Assembly (NCBI GenBank): GCA_946554445.1
Contig: CAMNSD010000009.1
Coordinates: forward strand, 1-64,000
From: an uncultured Lachnospiraceae bacterium
GTDB taxonomy: Bacteria; Bacillota; Clostridia; Lachnospirales; Lachnospiraceae
Length of the DNA stretch: 64,000 nt
Reading direction: 5' to 3'
A program made the position numbers and the translations under genes. Below, one piece after another: positions 8,576 to 19,988 of this stretch (position 1 is its first letter; each line of letters starts with the position of its first letter). The notes below the pieces were generated by a model that saw only the letters and a list, made by a program, of their open reading frames with translations, was not told the origin of the DNA and searched no databases.

Positions 8576-9937
8576 ATGCAGGTATCCTTTCTGGCTAAAC
8601 ACAGTAAAGAAAATATCCTTGTCACTTTCAATATGGCATGGCCATCCATTGTGGAATCTTTTTTCGTGGCTTTCGCCGGACTGGTGGACTCGCTGATGGT
8701 CAGTTCCCTTGGCTCTTATGCAGTAGCCGCCGTGGGACTTACCACACAGCCTAAGTTCATCGGTCTGGCGTTGTTCTTTGCCCTGAATGTAGCGATTTCA
8801 GCATTGGTAGCAAGAAGACGGGGCGAGGAAAAGCCTTATGAGGCAAATCGGATTCTCAGTACTGCCATTGTTTTTATCATCGTGGCGGCAGTTCTTCTGA
8901 GCGTCCTTTTTGTTATGCTGGCAAGTCCCATCATACACCTGTGCGGTTCCACGCCGGAAACTCATGACAGCGCCGTGGCTTATTTCCAGATCATCATGGG
9001 CGGCATGATCTTTAACTGCATCCAGATGGGTATTAATTCCGCCCAGAGAGGCGCCGGCAACACAAAGATTACCATGCGCACCAATGTGACATCCAACACG
9101 GTGAATATCATTTTTAACTATCTGCTGATCAATGGTCACCTGGGCTTTCCCGCCCTGGGCATCCATGGCGCAGCTCTGGCAACTGTCCTGGGAACAGTCG
9201 TTGCCTGCATCATGAGTATCCTCTCCATCTTGAAACCAGATGGTTTCATCAGTCTCCCTTATATTATGAAAAACCGCGTTGTGCCCGCCATGGAGTCTTT
9301 CGTACATTTGATCAAAGTCGGTTACAGTGTGTTCTTTGAACAGCTTCTCATGAGAATCGGTTTCATGCTGACAGCAATCATGGCAGCAAAACAGGGGACT
9401 GACGCCATGGCAGCCCATCAGGTGGGAATGAATATCATGGGACTGTCTTTCTCCTTCGGTGACGGACTGCAGGCGGCCGCTGTGGCGTTGATCGGACGCA
9501 GTCTTGGCGCCGGGGATGAGAACCTTGCCAAGGAATATGGCCGCATATGCAGGATGTTCGGCGGCATTATTTCCGCATTCCTTGCGGTCGTTTACTTTGT
9601 GGGCGCCGCACCGCTGATGCGTCTCTTCTTTGCGGAGGAACACATTGTTGCTATCGGCGTGAATATCATGCGCGTCATCCTCTTCGTTGTGGTCTTCCAA
9701 ATCAGCCAAGTAGTCTATATGGGCTGTCTGCGCGGCGCGGGAGATACCTTCTACACCGCTGTGGCCTCCACCATCAGCGTCACCTTTATCCGTACCATCG
9801 GCTCTGTTGTGGGCGGTTACGTGCTGGGATTTGGCATCGTAGGTATTTGGCTGGGCGTTCTGGCAGATCAAATCTCGCGTTTCCTCTTTGCCTCAACGCG
9901 GTTTAAAAAGGGTAAGTGGACACAGATCAAAATATAA
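8576..9937 (+). CDS. MATE family efflux transporter
   Basis: 453 residues, the usual MATE length, with twelve predicted membrane helices in two halves. Family features include the N-terminal ITWPSIVESFF-like first helix, the GAGNTKITMRTNV loop after helix 4 to 5, and the matching C-terminal-half segment RGAGDTFYTAVASTISV. It is expected to export cationic drugs or metabolites using Na+ or H+. The start ATG has only a weak GAGAGATGA upstream; the repeat array ends about 35 bases before it, so the promoter may lie in or next to the repeats. It is one of three MATE genes in this window. Confidence 0.9.
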   Translation: MQVSFLAKHSKENILVTFNMAWPSIVESFFVAFAGLVDSLMVSSLGSYAVAAVGLTTQPKFIGLALFFALNVAISALVARRRGEEKPYEANRILSTAIVFIIVAAVLLSVLFVMLASPIIHLCGSTPETHDSAVAYFQIIMGGMIFNCIQMGINSAQRGAGNTKITMRTNVTSNTVNIIFNYLLINGHLGFPALGIHGAALATVLGTVVACIMSILSILKPDGFISLPYIMKNRVVPAMESFVHLIKVGYSVFFEQLLMRIGFMLTAIMAAKQGTDAMAAHQVGMNIMGLSFSFGDGLQAAAVALIGRSLGAGDENLAKEYGRICRMFGGIISAFLAVVYFVGAAPLMRLFFAEEHIVAIGVNIMRVILFVVVFQISQVVYMGCLRGAGDTFYTAVASTISVTFIRTIGSVVGGYVLGFGIVGIWLGVLADQISRFLFASTRFKKGKWTQIKI

Positions 9938-10080
9938 GGACAAAAAGCAAACGGTAGAATTTGCTTCTCAATGAGCGCCATGAACTTCACAACAGGGCAA
10001 TGCATATCCGTGGAATTTTCTCATAAGACAACAAATTCAAAAAATGTACATTTCTTTTGGTTTATGGAATAGATTTTTCG

Positions 10081-10740
10081 CTATCTGTCCCTAGGCATTG
10101 CCATCTTATCCAACACTCCGGATGCCCCAATACCCGGATGTGTCAGATATAGTCTGCAGATTTGTTCCGCCGTTTCTTTATCAATCTTATATTTGCTGGC
10201 AATCTCCGCAACACTCCTGCCCTTATCCACATCCTGCAGCAACAAGGCCAGCGTCTTTTCCGTAAACGCTGTCTCACGTCCCACTGCCGTATTTGCAATG
10301 TCCTTCTTTACAACCCGAAATGTCCCGTCATCCTCCACTTCCACCACCGCCATCGTCACCGGCAGGGAAAATCTCCTCGGTCCGCAGCTGCCCGGGTTTA
10401 AGAAGAAGCACTTCTCTTTCCGCTCTTCATATTTATGGGAATGTCCGTAAATGACCAGATCGTATCCTGACAAATCTGTCGGCAGTTCTTTCTTATTATG
10501 TACCATATAAACCCGCAGACCGTAGATTTCTTCATCCAGCGCCAGCGGCAGCGGCTTGTCCCATTCTTTGTCGGCGTTCCCCTGCACCGCGCAGACCGGC
10601 GCAATCTCTTGCAGTCTCTCTAACACTTTGGGCGTATTGATATCTCCTGCATGTAATATCCGGTCACATCCCTGTAGGACGTCTATCACTTCCTTCCTAA
10701 GTTTTCCATGCGTATCTGAAAGCACCCCTATTTTCTTCAT
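10081..10740 (-). CDS. YfcE/MJ0936-type metallophosphoesterase
   Basis: 219 residues. Calcineurin-like phosphoesterase of the short YfcE group, a two-metal phosphodiesterase. Visible motifs are GVLSDTHG (metal ligands Asp and His), HAGDI, GNAD, and GHSH with NPGS near residue 120. After the catalytic domain there is an extra tail of about 60 residues that includes a helix-turn-helix-like stretch (SVAEIASKYKIDKETAEQICRLYLTHPG), resembling sequence seen in some Lachnospiraceae homologues. The chosen ATG (MKKIGVLSDTHG) lies 13 bases after AAGGAG; a frame extension of 11 codons upstream has no ribosome binding site. It follows enolase on the same strand at a 77-base distance. Confidence 0.85.
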   Translation of the reverse strand: MKKIGVLSDTHGKLRKEVIDVLQGCDRILHAGDINTPKVLERLQEIAPVCAVQGNADKEWDKPLPLALDEEIYGLRVYMVHNKKELPTDLSGYDLVIYGHSHKYEERKEKCFFLNPGSCGPRRFSLPVTMAVVEVEDDGTFRVVKKDIANTAVGRETAFTEKTLALLLQDVDKGRSVAEIASKYKIDKETAEQICRLYLTHPGIGASGVLDKMAMPRDR

Positions 10741-10768
10741 CTTTATAAAATGACTCCTTCCATAATAT

Positions 10769-10805
10769 GACATGTAAGCAGCCAGTCTCTGACCGCCTAC
10801 ATGTC
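10769..10805. other. Hairpin between enolase and phosphoesterase genes
   Basis: GACATGTA (10769-10776) and TACATGTC (10798-10805) form an 8-bp stem that can be extended inward by GTC/GAC. A T-rich run follows only on the plus strand, while both flanking genes are on the minus strand. It may therefore be an intercistronic RNA structure rather than the terminator of either gene. Confidence 0.4.
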
Positions 10806-10817
10806 CATTTTTAGTTT

Positions 10818-12269
<1,452 letters not shown>

Positions 12270-12345
12270 TCATACTTGAAAACAAACTCTTACGAAAGTT
12301 TCCTATTCCTATTGAGAGTGTCCGAGACAGAAACCGCTCGCCACA

Positions 12346-13395
12346 CTATCTGAGCGTATTGATGCTGAGCGCGTGCATATAGGCATCAGAACCTCTCGCA
12401 CATGTCACGCTCACCCACATATCTCTCACAACAACCTTTCCATTATTTTCCCCATTTATTTTATCCATCTTCAGTTCCATTTCCCCATATCGCGTATCCA
12501 ACCAAAGGATATTCTCCGTTGACTTCTTCATGACCTGCCCAGATACGGTAGAAGTATTGGAAGAATCTACTGACACATCTGAGGAACTTTCCTTTTCACC
12601 CACAATACCCGTGGCGTGAAGGTATCCGTCTGAACCATGGTAAAAATACACTGTCAGCTTATTCCCTTTTGTATGTACCATGCCTCTGCTGGTATCTGCA
12701 TCGCTGTCAATCTTAAACTGCATCACCCCATCGGACGTGGACAAATACAGAATGTCCGGCGTTGTATCGCTGGAAACACTACCCGTAACAGAATTGGAGG
12801 AATTGCTGTTGCTGGGCACATAAGAAGTAGTGCTGCCACTGTAAGACGATGCATCACTGATGCTGATAGCATGCATGTAAGCATCGGAACCTCTCACACA
12901 TTTCACCGTATAATTCTGTCCCAGGACCATAATGGAACAACCGCTCATATCCAAGGAATCATCATATTTCAATTCCATAAGGCCATACTGTGTGTCCAGA
13001 CAAAGAACATCGTTTTTGGTCTTATCGCTCAATGTCCCTGTCACGGTAGATACACTGGACGTATCCAGTGTGACGGAAGAATCCTGTGCATCTGCGGTCA
13101 TCTTTACTGCATGAAGGTATCCGTCTGAACCATGGGAAAGAGAAACGCTGATCACTTTCCCCGGCAGTAAAAACTTACACCCGCTGGTGTCTGTACTGCC
13201 ATCAATCTTCACCTCCATCTTCCCACTGGAAGTATCCAGATACATCAACTGGGATGTGGTTCCCTTCATCACTGTTCCGCGCACTGTTGCTATCACCTCA
13301 GCCGCCTGCGCATCCATCCGCGCCACCGGAAGGATCAGCAACCCTAAAGCCATACACAATGCCATACACCATTGAACTATTCTATGCTTTTTCAT
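12346..13395 (-). CDS. Secreted protein with four imperfect repeats
   Basis: 349 residues. A classic signal peptide (KKHRIVQWCMALCMALGLLILP, cleavage probably after AQA near 30) precedes four repeats of about 75 residues. Each repeat has the pattern V-x-G-x-V-x-K-x-T-x-x-x-L-x-L-D-T-x-x-G-x-M-E-x-K, then a central D-x-S-G-x turn and a closing GSD(G/A)Y(L/M)HA. The first two and last two are separated by a Ser-rich linker. I do not recognise a named family; the repeats look like small beta-barrel or OB-like domains. The start follows GGAGGAG. It is probably anchored loosely or released, as no LPxTG or membrane anchor is seen at the C-terminus. It reads alone, downstream of a weak TTGCTT-N18-TATGAT candidate promoter. 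Confidence 0.7.
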   Translation of the reverse strand: MKKHRIVQWCMALCMALGLLILPVARMDAQAAEVIATVRGTVMKGTTSQLMYLDTSSGKMEVKIDGSTDTSGCKFLLPGKVISVSLSHGSDGYLHAVKMTADAQDSSVTLDTSSVSTVTGTLSDKTKNDVLCLDTQYGLMELKYDDSLDMSGCSIMVLGQNYTVKCVRGSDAYMHAISISDASSYSGSTTSYVPSNSNSSNSVTGSVSSDTTPDILYLSTSDGVMQFKIDSDADTSRGMVHTKGNKLTVYFYHGSDGYLHATGIVGEKESSSDVSVDSSNTSTVSGQVMKKSTENILWLDTRYGEMELKMDKINGENNGKVVVRDMWVSVTCARGSDAYMHALSINTLR

Positions 13396-13672
13396 TTTTC
13401 TCCTCCAATACATATTCAAATTGTATTACCATAATAAATATTTATGTAAATCTATCATACAACATTTTTATAGGAAAAAGCAAGCAATTTTTCCTTAATT
13501 TTCTTTATTTTTTCTTAATTCGCAAAATTATTATTAAAAAATCCGTTTACATTCATAAATATTATGTCAAGTCAAAAAGCACAGGCTTTACCCCACCTTA
13601 ATTCCGCAGCAATTCTCTTAATTTCATTTCTCAAACAACATCATATATACCTGTCCTATCCCCAAAAAACAA

Positions 13673-13737
13673 CTCGGAGGAACCATATTTTTTGCGGAGT
13701 GACAACACAGTACCGCAGAAATTATGATTCTTCCGAG
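13673..13737 (-). terminator. Long-stem terminator closing the ABC/FtsX operon
   Basis: CTCGGAGGAACCATA... (from 13673) pairs over about 25 bases, with a few G-U pairs and mismatches, with the complementary stretch ending at 13737. In the minus direction the stem is followed by TTGTTTTTT. It lies 37 bases after the stop of the permease gene. The gap from 13396 to 13672 otherwise shows only AT-rich upstream sequence of the secreted repeat protein. Confidence 0.7.
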
Positions 13738-13773
13738 CATCCATTTTGTTCAGTCTGTTTTATTTAGTCCGTT

Positions 13774-15123
13774 TTACTCCGTCCTTATCGCCGCCAACGG
13801 ACTCAGCTTCATCGCCCTTCTGGCCGGGAAAAATCCTGCCACCATACCCACCAGGATTGCAAACACCAATGACAACAGCACCAGCCAGATAGGAATATAG
13901 GAAATTCCTGACATATCTGTCATATTCTGTGACATGGTCGCCGCCACATGATTGACTATAGCAGAGAGAATAAAACTGAGGATCAATCCAATCACCCCAC
14001 CGATAAATCCGATAAATCCTGCCTCCATCAAAAACAGGCTCCGGATATTACGAAGATCGCACCCCAGCACTTTCATGACACCGATCTCTTTGGTCCGCTC
14101 GTAGATAGACATCATCATCGTATTGGTGATACCGATTGCCGCCACAAACAACGATACGGCTCCAATTCCACCAAGCACCGCCTGGATATAGCCCATGGTC
14201 TTCTGCTCAGATTCCACCCATTCCGCCTGGCTGTAGGTATTGTATCCGGAATCCTTTAGATAATTCTGTATCTCCACCACATGATCCATGCTGTCCACAT
14301 TTACCAGAAGACGATTATAGAATATCTCTTTGTAAGGCTTACCCGTCTTCGTGGTGGGCTGTCCCGGAATCGGTTTATTCTTAAAAATCTTCTTAAACTC
14401 CACCATCAACTGGTCAATATCACAAAAGGTATACCACCCATACTGCGACCATTGATCTTCTCCGGGTTCTTTCTCCACGCCGCAGGTCTCGATCAGATAT
14501 TTCTTAGGCGGCTTTTTGACCTGGCCGTTCTCATCCGTTGATCCAGAATTGTAATAAGCGTCCATATCAAAAATCACAAAGATGGGATCGTTCATCAGAT
14601 CAATATCCGGCAGGGTACCCGTCTCCCAGTAACTTCCGCCGCTTCCCTTACTGTTGTAAAAATTCCGCAGTACCTCGCACCCATAGAAGAATTTCAACTG
14701 GTCATCGTTGCCTGGCAGCTGCCCCTGTCCTACCTCGATATTCATATCCGCAAAAGCCTCTTTGGGAATGGCTTGTATCTGCAAGTAGCCCTGATAACTT
14801 CCGTATTTGGCCATCGCCTGGGTATCCAACACCGGATAGACTGACTCCACATGCTCGATAGCCAGAATCTCATCGATCAGCGCCTGATCAAGACGTTTCA
14901 CTTCCTCCGAAGAATCGCCCCAGGGTTCATTTACCTCAATCTGCGTCAGACTCCCATAAGACTCATACTGCTCCATCAGGGAACGGCTTAAACCGAGGCC
15001 CAAGGAAATCATGACTACGATAGAAGCCACGCCGATCACCACGCCGAGTACCGTCAGAATCGTCCTCACTTTTCTTTTCCAGAGATTAGAGCTGCTCATG
15101 CGCAGCAAATCCAGAAACTTCAT
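13774..15123 (-). CDS. ABC transporter permease, MacB/FtsX type (YtrF-like)
   Basis: 449 residues. MacB-type permease: an N-terminal membrane helix (about 20-40, RTILTVLGVVIGVASIVVMISLGLG), a large extracytoplasmic domain (about 60-310), then three helices. It contains the FtsX core IGAVSLFVAAIGITNTMMMSIYERTKEIGVMKVLG and the C-terminal FPARRAMKLSPLAAIRTE signature. It works with the ATPase at 17003-17758 in mechanotransmission-type transport or cell-envelope stress resistance. The ATG overlaps the stop of the upstream gene (ATGA at 15123-15120), indicating translational coupling. It is the last gene of the Ytr-like operon and is followed by a strong terminator. Confidence 0.88.
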   Translation of the reverse strand: MKFLDLLRMSSSNLWKRKVRTILTVLGVVIGVASIVVMISLGLGLSRSLMEQYESYGSLTQIEVNEPWGDSSEEVKRLDQALIDEILAIEHVESVYPVLDTQAMAKYGSYQGYLQIQAIPKEAFADMNIEVGQGQLPGNDDQLKFFYGCEVLRNFYNSKGSGGSYWETGTLPDIDLMNDPIFVIFDMDAYYNSGSTDENGQVKKPPKKYLIETCGVEKEPGEDQWSQYGWYTFCDIDQLMVEFKKIFKNKPIPGQPTTKTGKPYKEIFYNRLLVNVDSMDHVVEIQNYLKDSGYNTYSQAEWVESEQKTMGYIQAVLGGIGAVSLFVAAIGITNTMMMSIYERTKEIGVMKVLGCDLRNIRSLFLMEAGFIGFIGGVIGLILSFILSAIVNHVAATMSQNMTDMSGISYIPIWLVLLSLVFAILVGMVAGFFPARRAMKLSPLAAIRTE

Positions 15124-16976
15124 CCTTTTTTATCCTCATCCTGCTCCAGTTCTTTCTCCAGATCGGCTATCTCTTCCGCCAATGCCTTCGCCGCTTTTTT
15201 CTTTTTACTTATCTTTAAGAATACGACAAGTATCCCTACTGCCACAACTACACTGGCAGCTACGATTCCGATGATCAGGCCCTTCTTAGGTCCTTGTTCT
15301 TCTTCCATCATAAAATCGTCACCCATCATATCATCGCCCATCATCATATCATCCATAAAAACTTCATTTACAAATAGGGTAATGGTCTTTTCCTGGGTCG
15401 TTACATTCCCCGCTTCATCCTCGTAGGAAATCTCCATCACGATGGTCCCGTCATCCATGGTGGCCGACGCGCCGGTCAGCATCACGTCCACATTGCCCGT
15501 ATTACCGGACTGCAGGTTGCCCACGAAAGCGGAAGCCTCCTCGATAGAATCCGCCCGGAACTTCACCTGTACATTGTATAACGTAGTCTTTCCCGTATTA
15601 TAAATGCTAAACATCACATTGGACTGGGAACCCACCTCGATATCGGAAGGCACCACTTCCGGGATACTGGTGTCAAAGCGGCTCTCCTGCAGGATTGGTA
15701 TCGACACGCTAGCTTTATCGGTCAGGTCAAACACAGTGCTGGCGTCATATTTCATGTTCACGTCAAGCACATAAGGTTTCTGTGCCAGATCCGCCTTGGC
15801 TGTCATCTCGATCACAATATCCGCCGCCGTATCCGGTCCGATCCTATCCATATAAACCGAACTGGAACCGGAAGTAGGCAAAAATGCCGAATAGGTGTTA
15901 GTCTTATCCTCACCTTCCTGGGCCGCCTGCATATCAAACAATACATTGGTCACCGCAGTGTCCTTGGCGGTATTCTGTACATGGATTGTCAGCGTAAAGG
16001 TATCTCCCGCATATACACTGGTCGGATTAGTCTCAAATCCCGTCACCACGATACGCGGCTTCGCGCCAGAAGCTTCCTGCCCATTGCCGCCGATAATGCC
16101 GCTGCCCGGCTTACCGATGGTCTTGACATACACAGTCAGTTCTATGGGTTCCTCGCTTCGAACCCCGGCCTTCGTATAAGAAACATTGAATTTCAAAGGA
16201 TAATAACCGCTCATCACATCGCTTCTGGTGGTAAAATGGAAAGTAAATTCCCGGCGGTTGATCATAGCCGCTTCCTTGGTATCGCATCCTGGAATAAAGG
16301 GCTCCGTCTGCAGATAGTTCGTCATATCCGGCTCAAAAGGCCACTCCGTCACCAAAGTGGATGTCACGGGCTCTATGATCAGATCGTTCAATTCCTCCGT
16401 TCCAAAGTTAACGACAGGCAGTACAATAGAGACCGATTGGCCGTAACTGACAATGGGTGTCTCCCAATTATCCGCCACCTGCAAAAACTCACTGGTGGTC
16501 ATGGTAACCTTCTCCACTGCCGCAGACTCCATGGAAGATTTGGCGCTTGCCACAAAGGACCACAGTTCTGTAAGCGTCATCTCCGTATTGGCAATATAAT
16601 ATACCGCGCTGTCGAACACCTTATGTAGGTTCTCCACCACCTTGGCATCCAATTTATAACGCACTTCCAGACTCTGCATATAGTAGAGCATATCCGCATC
16701 GGCATCCGCCCGGTCATCATCTGTGATCACCCGGTCTGAGGACCGTTCCAGATACTTAATCTTGGTATGATTTTCGCTGACCTCTTCGTCTTCATACCAG
16801 TTCCCATCTTCATATCTGTAGTTCTCAGTGGCATAAACTCGGCTCATCATCCCGTCAGGATCCACCACCGGTATCAGAAGCATAAAGGAAATTCCAAGCG
16901 CTATGGCGCTCAGAATCTTTCTCCTCTGCTTTCCTTTCATCAATGTATTTCCTGCCTTTCTCTGTCCTCTGCTCAT
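15120..16976 (-). CDS. CARDB-like exported membrane-anchored protein of the ABC operon
   Basis: 618 residues. An N-terminal signal or anchor helix (about 20-40) precedes an extracytoplasmic region of about 500 residues. This has immunoglobulin-like beta domains resembling CARDB/NEW3 modules (for example PRIVVTGFETNPTSVYAGDTFTLTIHVQNTAKD). A juxtamembrane stretch is very rich in Met and Asp (MDDMMMGDDMMGDDFMM, about 550-566). One transmembrane helix (GLIIGIVAASVVVAVGILVVFL) and a charged cytoplasmic tail follow. It sits where an accessory adaptor would in a MacB-like system, between ATPase and permease. The ATG at 16976 has AAGGA seven bases upstream; a GTG at 17006 overlaps the previous stop but has no binding site. 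The function is unknown; partnership with the flanking ABC proteins is inferred from the operon. Confidence 0.75.
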   Translation of the reverse strand: MSRGQRKAGNTLMKGKQRRKILSAIALGISFMLLIPVVDPDGMMSRVYATENYRYEDGNWYEDEEVSENHTKIKYLERSSDRVITDDDRADADADMLYYMQSLEVRYKLDAKVVENLHKVFDSAVYYIANTEMTLTELWSFVASAKSSMESAAVEKVTMTTSEFLQVADNWETPIVSYGQSVSIVLPVVNFGTEELNDLIIEPVTSTLVTEWPFEPDMTNYLQTEPFIPGCDTKEAAMINRREFTFHFTTRSDVMSGYYPLKFNVSYTKAGVRSEEPIELTVYVKTIGKPGSGIIGGNGQEASGAKPRIVVTGFETNPTSVYAGDTFTLTIHVQNTAKDTAVTNVLFDMQAAQEGEDKTNTYSAFLPTSGSSSVYMDRIGPDTAADIVIEMTAKADLAQKPYVLDVNMKYDASTVFDLTDKASVSIPILQESRFDTSIPEVVPSDIEVGSQSNVMFSIYNTGKTTLYNVQVKFRADSIEEASAFVGNLQSGNTGNVDVMLTGASATMDDGTIVMEISYEDEAGNVTTQEKTITLFVNEVFMDDMMMGDDMMGDDFMMEEEQGPKKGLIIGIVAASVVVAVGILVVFLKISKKKKAAKALAEEIADLEKELEQDEDKKG

Positions 16977-17002
16977 TTTACCATCCTTCCAGATTCCCGT
17001 AT

Positions 17003-17758
17003 TCACGCCTGCTTGGCAATCTCATCCGGGATCTCTTCCCCTCTGTGATCTTCTATTTCTATAATCTTACCATCCCGAATCCGCAGAATGATATCTGCAA
17101 ACCCGGCCAGATAATTGTCGTGGGTGACCATCACCAGCGTCTGGTTCTTTTCCCGCACCACCCTTTTCATCAGATTCATGACTTCCACCGAAGTGTTAGA
17201 ATCCAGATTCCCAGTAGGCTCGTCTGCAAAGATAATCTCCGGCTCCACCACCAGGGCGCGGGCCACACCCACACGCTGCTGCTGTCCGCCGGACATCTGA
17301 TTAGGTTTATGTTTCTTATGACTGGTCAGTCCCACCAGATCCAACATCTCCTCCGCCTTCCTGTTGCGACTCTTTCTATCCATCCCCTGAAATGTCAGGG
17401 GAAGAGCCACGTTCTCGATGGCGTTCATGGTGCCCATCAGATTAAAGGACTGAAAAATGAACCCGATGTGTTCCCTGCGAAAAGCAACCAATTGGTTTTC
17501 GCTCTTTTGTTCCATATGCTCTCCGGCAATGACAATCTCGCCCTTGGTAGGCTTTTCCAGTCCTGCCAGCATATTCAAAAGCGTAGATTTACCGGAACCG
17601 GAGGTGCCCACGATGGAGCAGAAATCCCCCCGGTTGATGGTGAAGCTGACGCCGTTTAGGGCGCGCACTCTCTCTTCACCAACCCGATATATCTTATACA
17701 AATCTTTTACCCATATGACGGGTTCCGCTTTTTGCTGCCTCTCCACCGTCTCCTCCAT
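17003..17758 (-). CDS. ABC transporter ATP-binding protein, LolD/MacB type (YtrE-like)
   Basis: 251 residues. Walker A is GTSGSGKST, the signature is [15 protein letters not shown], Walker B is [13 protein letters not shown] and the switch His is in MVTHD. The sequence belongs to the MacB/LolD/YtrE group that powers FtsX-type permeases, here the one at 13774-15123. The N-terminal ATG region contains GGAGGAG, so translation may actually begin at the GTG four codons in. It is separated by 67 bases from the preceding permease gene with no clear terminator, so it is probably in the same transcript. Confidence 0.92.
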   Translation of the reverse strand: MEETVERQQKAEPVIWVKDLYKIYRVGEERVRALNGVSFTINRGDFCSIVGTSGSGKSTLLNMLAGLEKPTKGEIVIAGEHMEQKSENQLVAFRREHIGFIFQSFNLMGTMNAIENVALPLTFQGMDRKSRNRKAEEMLDLVGLTSHKKHKPNQMSGGQQQRVGVARALVVEPEIIFADEPTGNLDSNTSVEVMNLMKRVVREKNQTLVMVTHDNYLAGFADIILRIRDGKIIEIEDHRGEEIPDEIAKQA

Positions 17759-17825
17759 TCTGCCGATCTTTTACATATCGTTTGTACGTAATGTTAATCA
17801 TTTTTGCCTGTTCAGCCGGCAGTCT

Positions 17826-19988
17826 CTATTCTTCCACATAAGCGGTCGCTTCCACCACAAATTCTGGCACCTGTCCGCCCAGGAAATAGTAGTTAAAATA
17901 GTAAGAATCTCTCTCGTAAGGATATGAGGTATCCTTCTTAAACACCACTTCCACTGCATAATTATTGTCTGTGGCCTCTCTAGTCGCAAACTCGGATACC
18001 ATCCAGTTAGGATGGATATTGTCCAGGATTTCCGCAATCTGTGCCTGATCATAAAAGGTCTCCCGCACCGAATAATCCACATAGAGGCCTTCCTCATACT
18101 TGGCCTCCACCGCCATTGCGGATCCATAGGCTTCCCGATATAAATCATAGCCCGGATCATCCATATACATCTGTTCCGTCAGTTCATTATGATAATTTGT
18201 AATCGTAATATAATCAACATCCGCCGCATCCAGTTTCACCGGGTAATAAGCTTCCATCTCCTGCAAGCAGGCGATCGTATTCTCAAAGTCCTCATAGACT
18301 AACAGATAATTGGACATATAATTTACATACTGTAAATTAATCTGCCCGCATGGATGATTCTCCCGCACCAGCGTAAAATCATACTGCTCCATATCCTTCA
18401 TCCACGCCTCTTTGAGCCTGTTCACTTCTTCTATGGGGATAGTCGTCTTAGCTGCACCATTGCTATAAGTGACACGCATCAGCTTATCCAGCGAAATATC
18501 CTCTGTCATATACTGGAAAATACCCTTCTTGTAGGCATCCGATGCCATGATTCGGTTCAGCTGTGCCTGCGCATCCGCATCGGCATAATCTATCATAAAG
18601 GAACGGTTTACCTGTCTGCCGGATTTAAGCCGGTACAACACCTGCACGCCTCTAGCATCCTTCATCTGCTCCTCATCCGCCGTCTGAAACTTCTTTGCAA
18701 GCGTAAGGACCGGCTCCGTATCGGTGAGGAACATATGCTCCATCTCAAAATCCGCCAGACTGATATATTCGAAGCTTTCATCCCAATAGTTATCATAGTA
18801 TCCGGATACTGAAATTGCAATACTTTCTATTTTATTTTCCTCCGGTATATAATTATCATACCCGAATACATCCCACTTATAGATGCAAAATACTGCCAAA
18901 ATACCTGCAATCGCAATGCCGCCCGACCACAAATGTTTAAAAAGACTTTTGATATCAAAAGCAAACAATACTTCCAGCGCCGCACAGAAGATTACACCGC
19001 TAACCAACATACCGATCATCATCAGCATCTCGTTTTTGTAGGACATATCCAACACCACCATCCCGACGATAAGACCTGCGGGAATGACGACTGCAATCTT
19101 TACGATTGGCTCCACAACACGATAGGCAAGCGCCTTACCGGCCGCTTCAGACTGCCTTTTGTTATAGCACAGATATGCCGCCACAAGAAACACTGCCGCA
19201 ATCAAAATCCATTTGCCACAAATGGGCAGACAGATGCTGGCCGCCTTAGCCGCGTCTTCTGCATTTTTCAACTCCCAGCCCACGGACATACAGTCGTACA
19301 CCGGCGAAATCCTGGGACTCGTCTGCAAATAAAAGCTGGTAGCCGTCTTAAAAAATGACCACTTCATACTGTCCAGGATCCAGTACGCCAACATCTCATA
19401 CAATACAAACACGCCAAACATACACAGCGTCACAAACCGGCTGCCCGTAAGCATCACCGCCAGTATCATGGCATGATATATCACCAGAAACAAAAGGAAG
19501 TTCCACAGAAAAGCAAGTCCCTCATTGGCCAAAACATCCACATTGACAGATTTTTGCGCCGCCGCAATCATAGTTCCTGTCAGAAGCCCAAGGAGATTTC
19601 CTGTCAGATAAATGATAATACCGTTGACATAGATAACTGTAAAACGTTTTTTCTTCGATACGGGTACGCTATGATACATATCTACCTTCCGCCTGTCATA
19701 CAGATAAGAAAATCCCTGCATGCCAATCACCGCTCCCAGAAAAACGACCAACGGCCATAAATTGTCCGAGAAAGCGAGTGCATCCCTGGCGGCTTGGTAC
19801 ATGGCATTGCGGAAAGCCTCTGCCGTCCGGAACGCTCCCATCTCATACTGATTCTTGATCCGGCTTAAATAGATGGTTACCATGGCGCAGTATCCAAGAA
19901 GCTGCGACAGCACCGCCACAACCCACACCCAGATCCTTCGTTTATGATTTTCCCTGCTGCTAGCCCAGAATGAGTTTTTTGATGTCAT
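17826..19988 (-). CDS. ABC-2-type permease with DUF6449-like C-terminal region (YtrC/D-like)
   Basis: 720 residues. The first 390 contain about eight to ten hydrophobic helices in the arrangement of ABC-2 permeases, with the early loop FSYLYDRRKVDMYHSVPVSKKKRF typical of this Firmicutes family. From about 390 a soluble, probably extracytoplasmic, domain follows (YDNYIPEENKIESIAISVSGYYDN...), as in DUF6449 proteins. It pairs with the ATPase just upstream, whose 3' end it overlaps by 29 bases; GGAGG nine bases before the ATG sits in that overlap. Likely role: export or envelope-stress response under the GntR-type regulator at the head of the operon. The substrate is unknown. Confidence 0.8.
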   Translation of the reverse strand: MTSKNSFWASSRENHKRRIWVWVVAVLSQLLGYCAMVTIYLSRIKNQYEMGAFRTAEAFRNAMYQAARDALAFSDNLWPLVVFLGAVIGMQGFSYLYDRRKVDMYHSVPVSKKKRFTVIYVNGIIIYLTGNLLGLLTGTMIAAAQKSVNVDVLANEGLAFLWNFLLFLVIYHAMILAVMLTGSRFVTLCMFGVFVLYEMLAYWILDSMKWSFFKTATSFYLQTSPRISPVYDCMSVGWELKNAEDAAKAASICLPICGKWILIAAVFLVAAYLCYNKRQSEAAGKALAYRVVEPIVKIAVVIPAGLIVGMVVLDMSYKNEMLMMIGMLVSGVIFCAALEVLFAFDIKSLFKHLWSGGIAIAGILAVFCIYKWDVFGYDNYIPEENKIESIAISVSGYYDNYWDESFEYISLADFEMEHMFLTDTEPVLTLAKKFQTADEEQMKDARGVQVLYRLKSGRQVNRSFMIDYADADAQAQLNRIMASDAYKKGIFQYMTEDISLDKLMRVTYSNGAAKTTIPIEEVNRLKEAWMKDMEQYDFTLVRENHPCGQINLQYVNYMSNYLLVYEDFENTIACLQEMEAYYPVKLDAADVDYITITNYHNELTEQMYMDDPGYDLYREAYGSAMAVEAKYEEGLYVDYSVRETFYDQAQIAEILDNIHPNWMVSEFATREATDNNYAVEVVFKKDTSYPYERDSYYFNYYFLGGQVPEFVVEATAYVEE

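Noticed and set aside
8798-9871. 357-residue open frame on the minus strand
   Set aside because: Antisense shadow of the MATE gene; His/Asp/Asn-rich translation typical of reverse-read membrane helices.
10769-10805. Terminator of enolase
   Set aside because: No T-tract follows on the strand of enolase; kept only as a hairpin.
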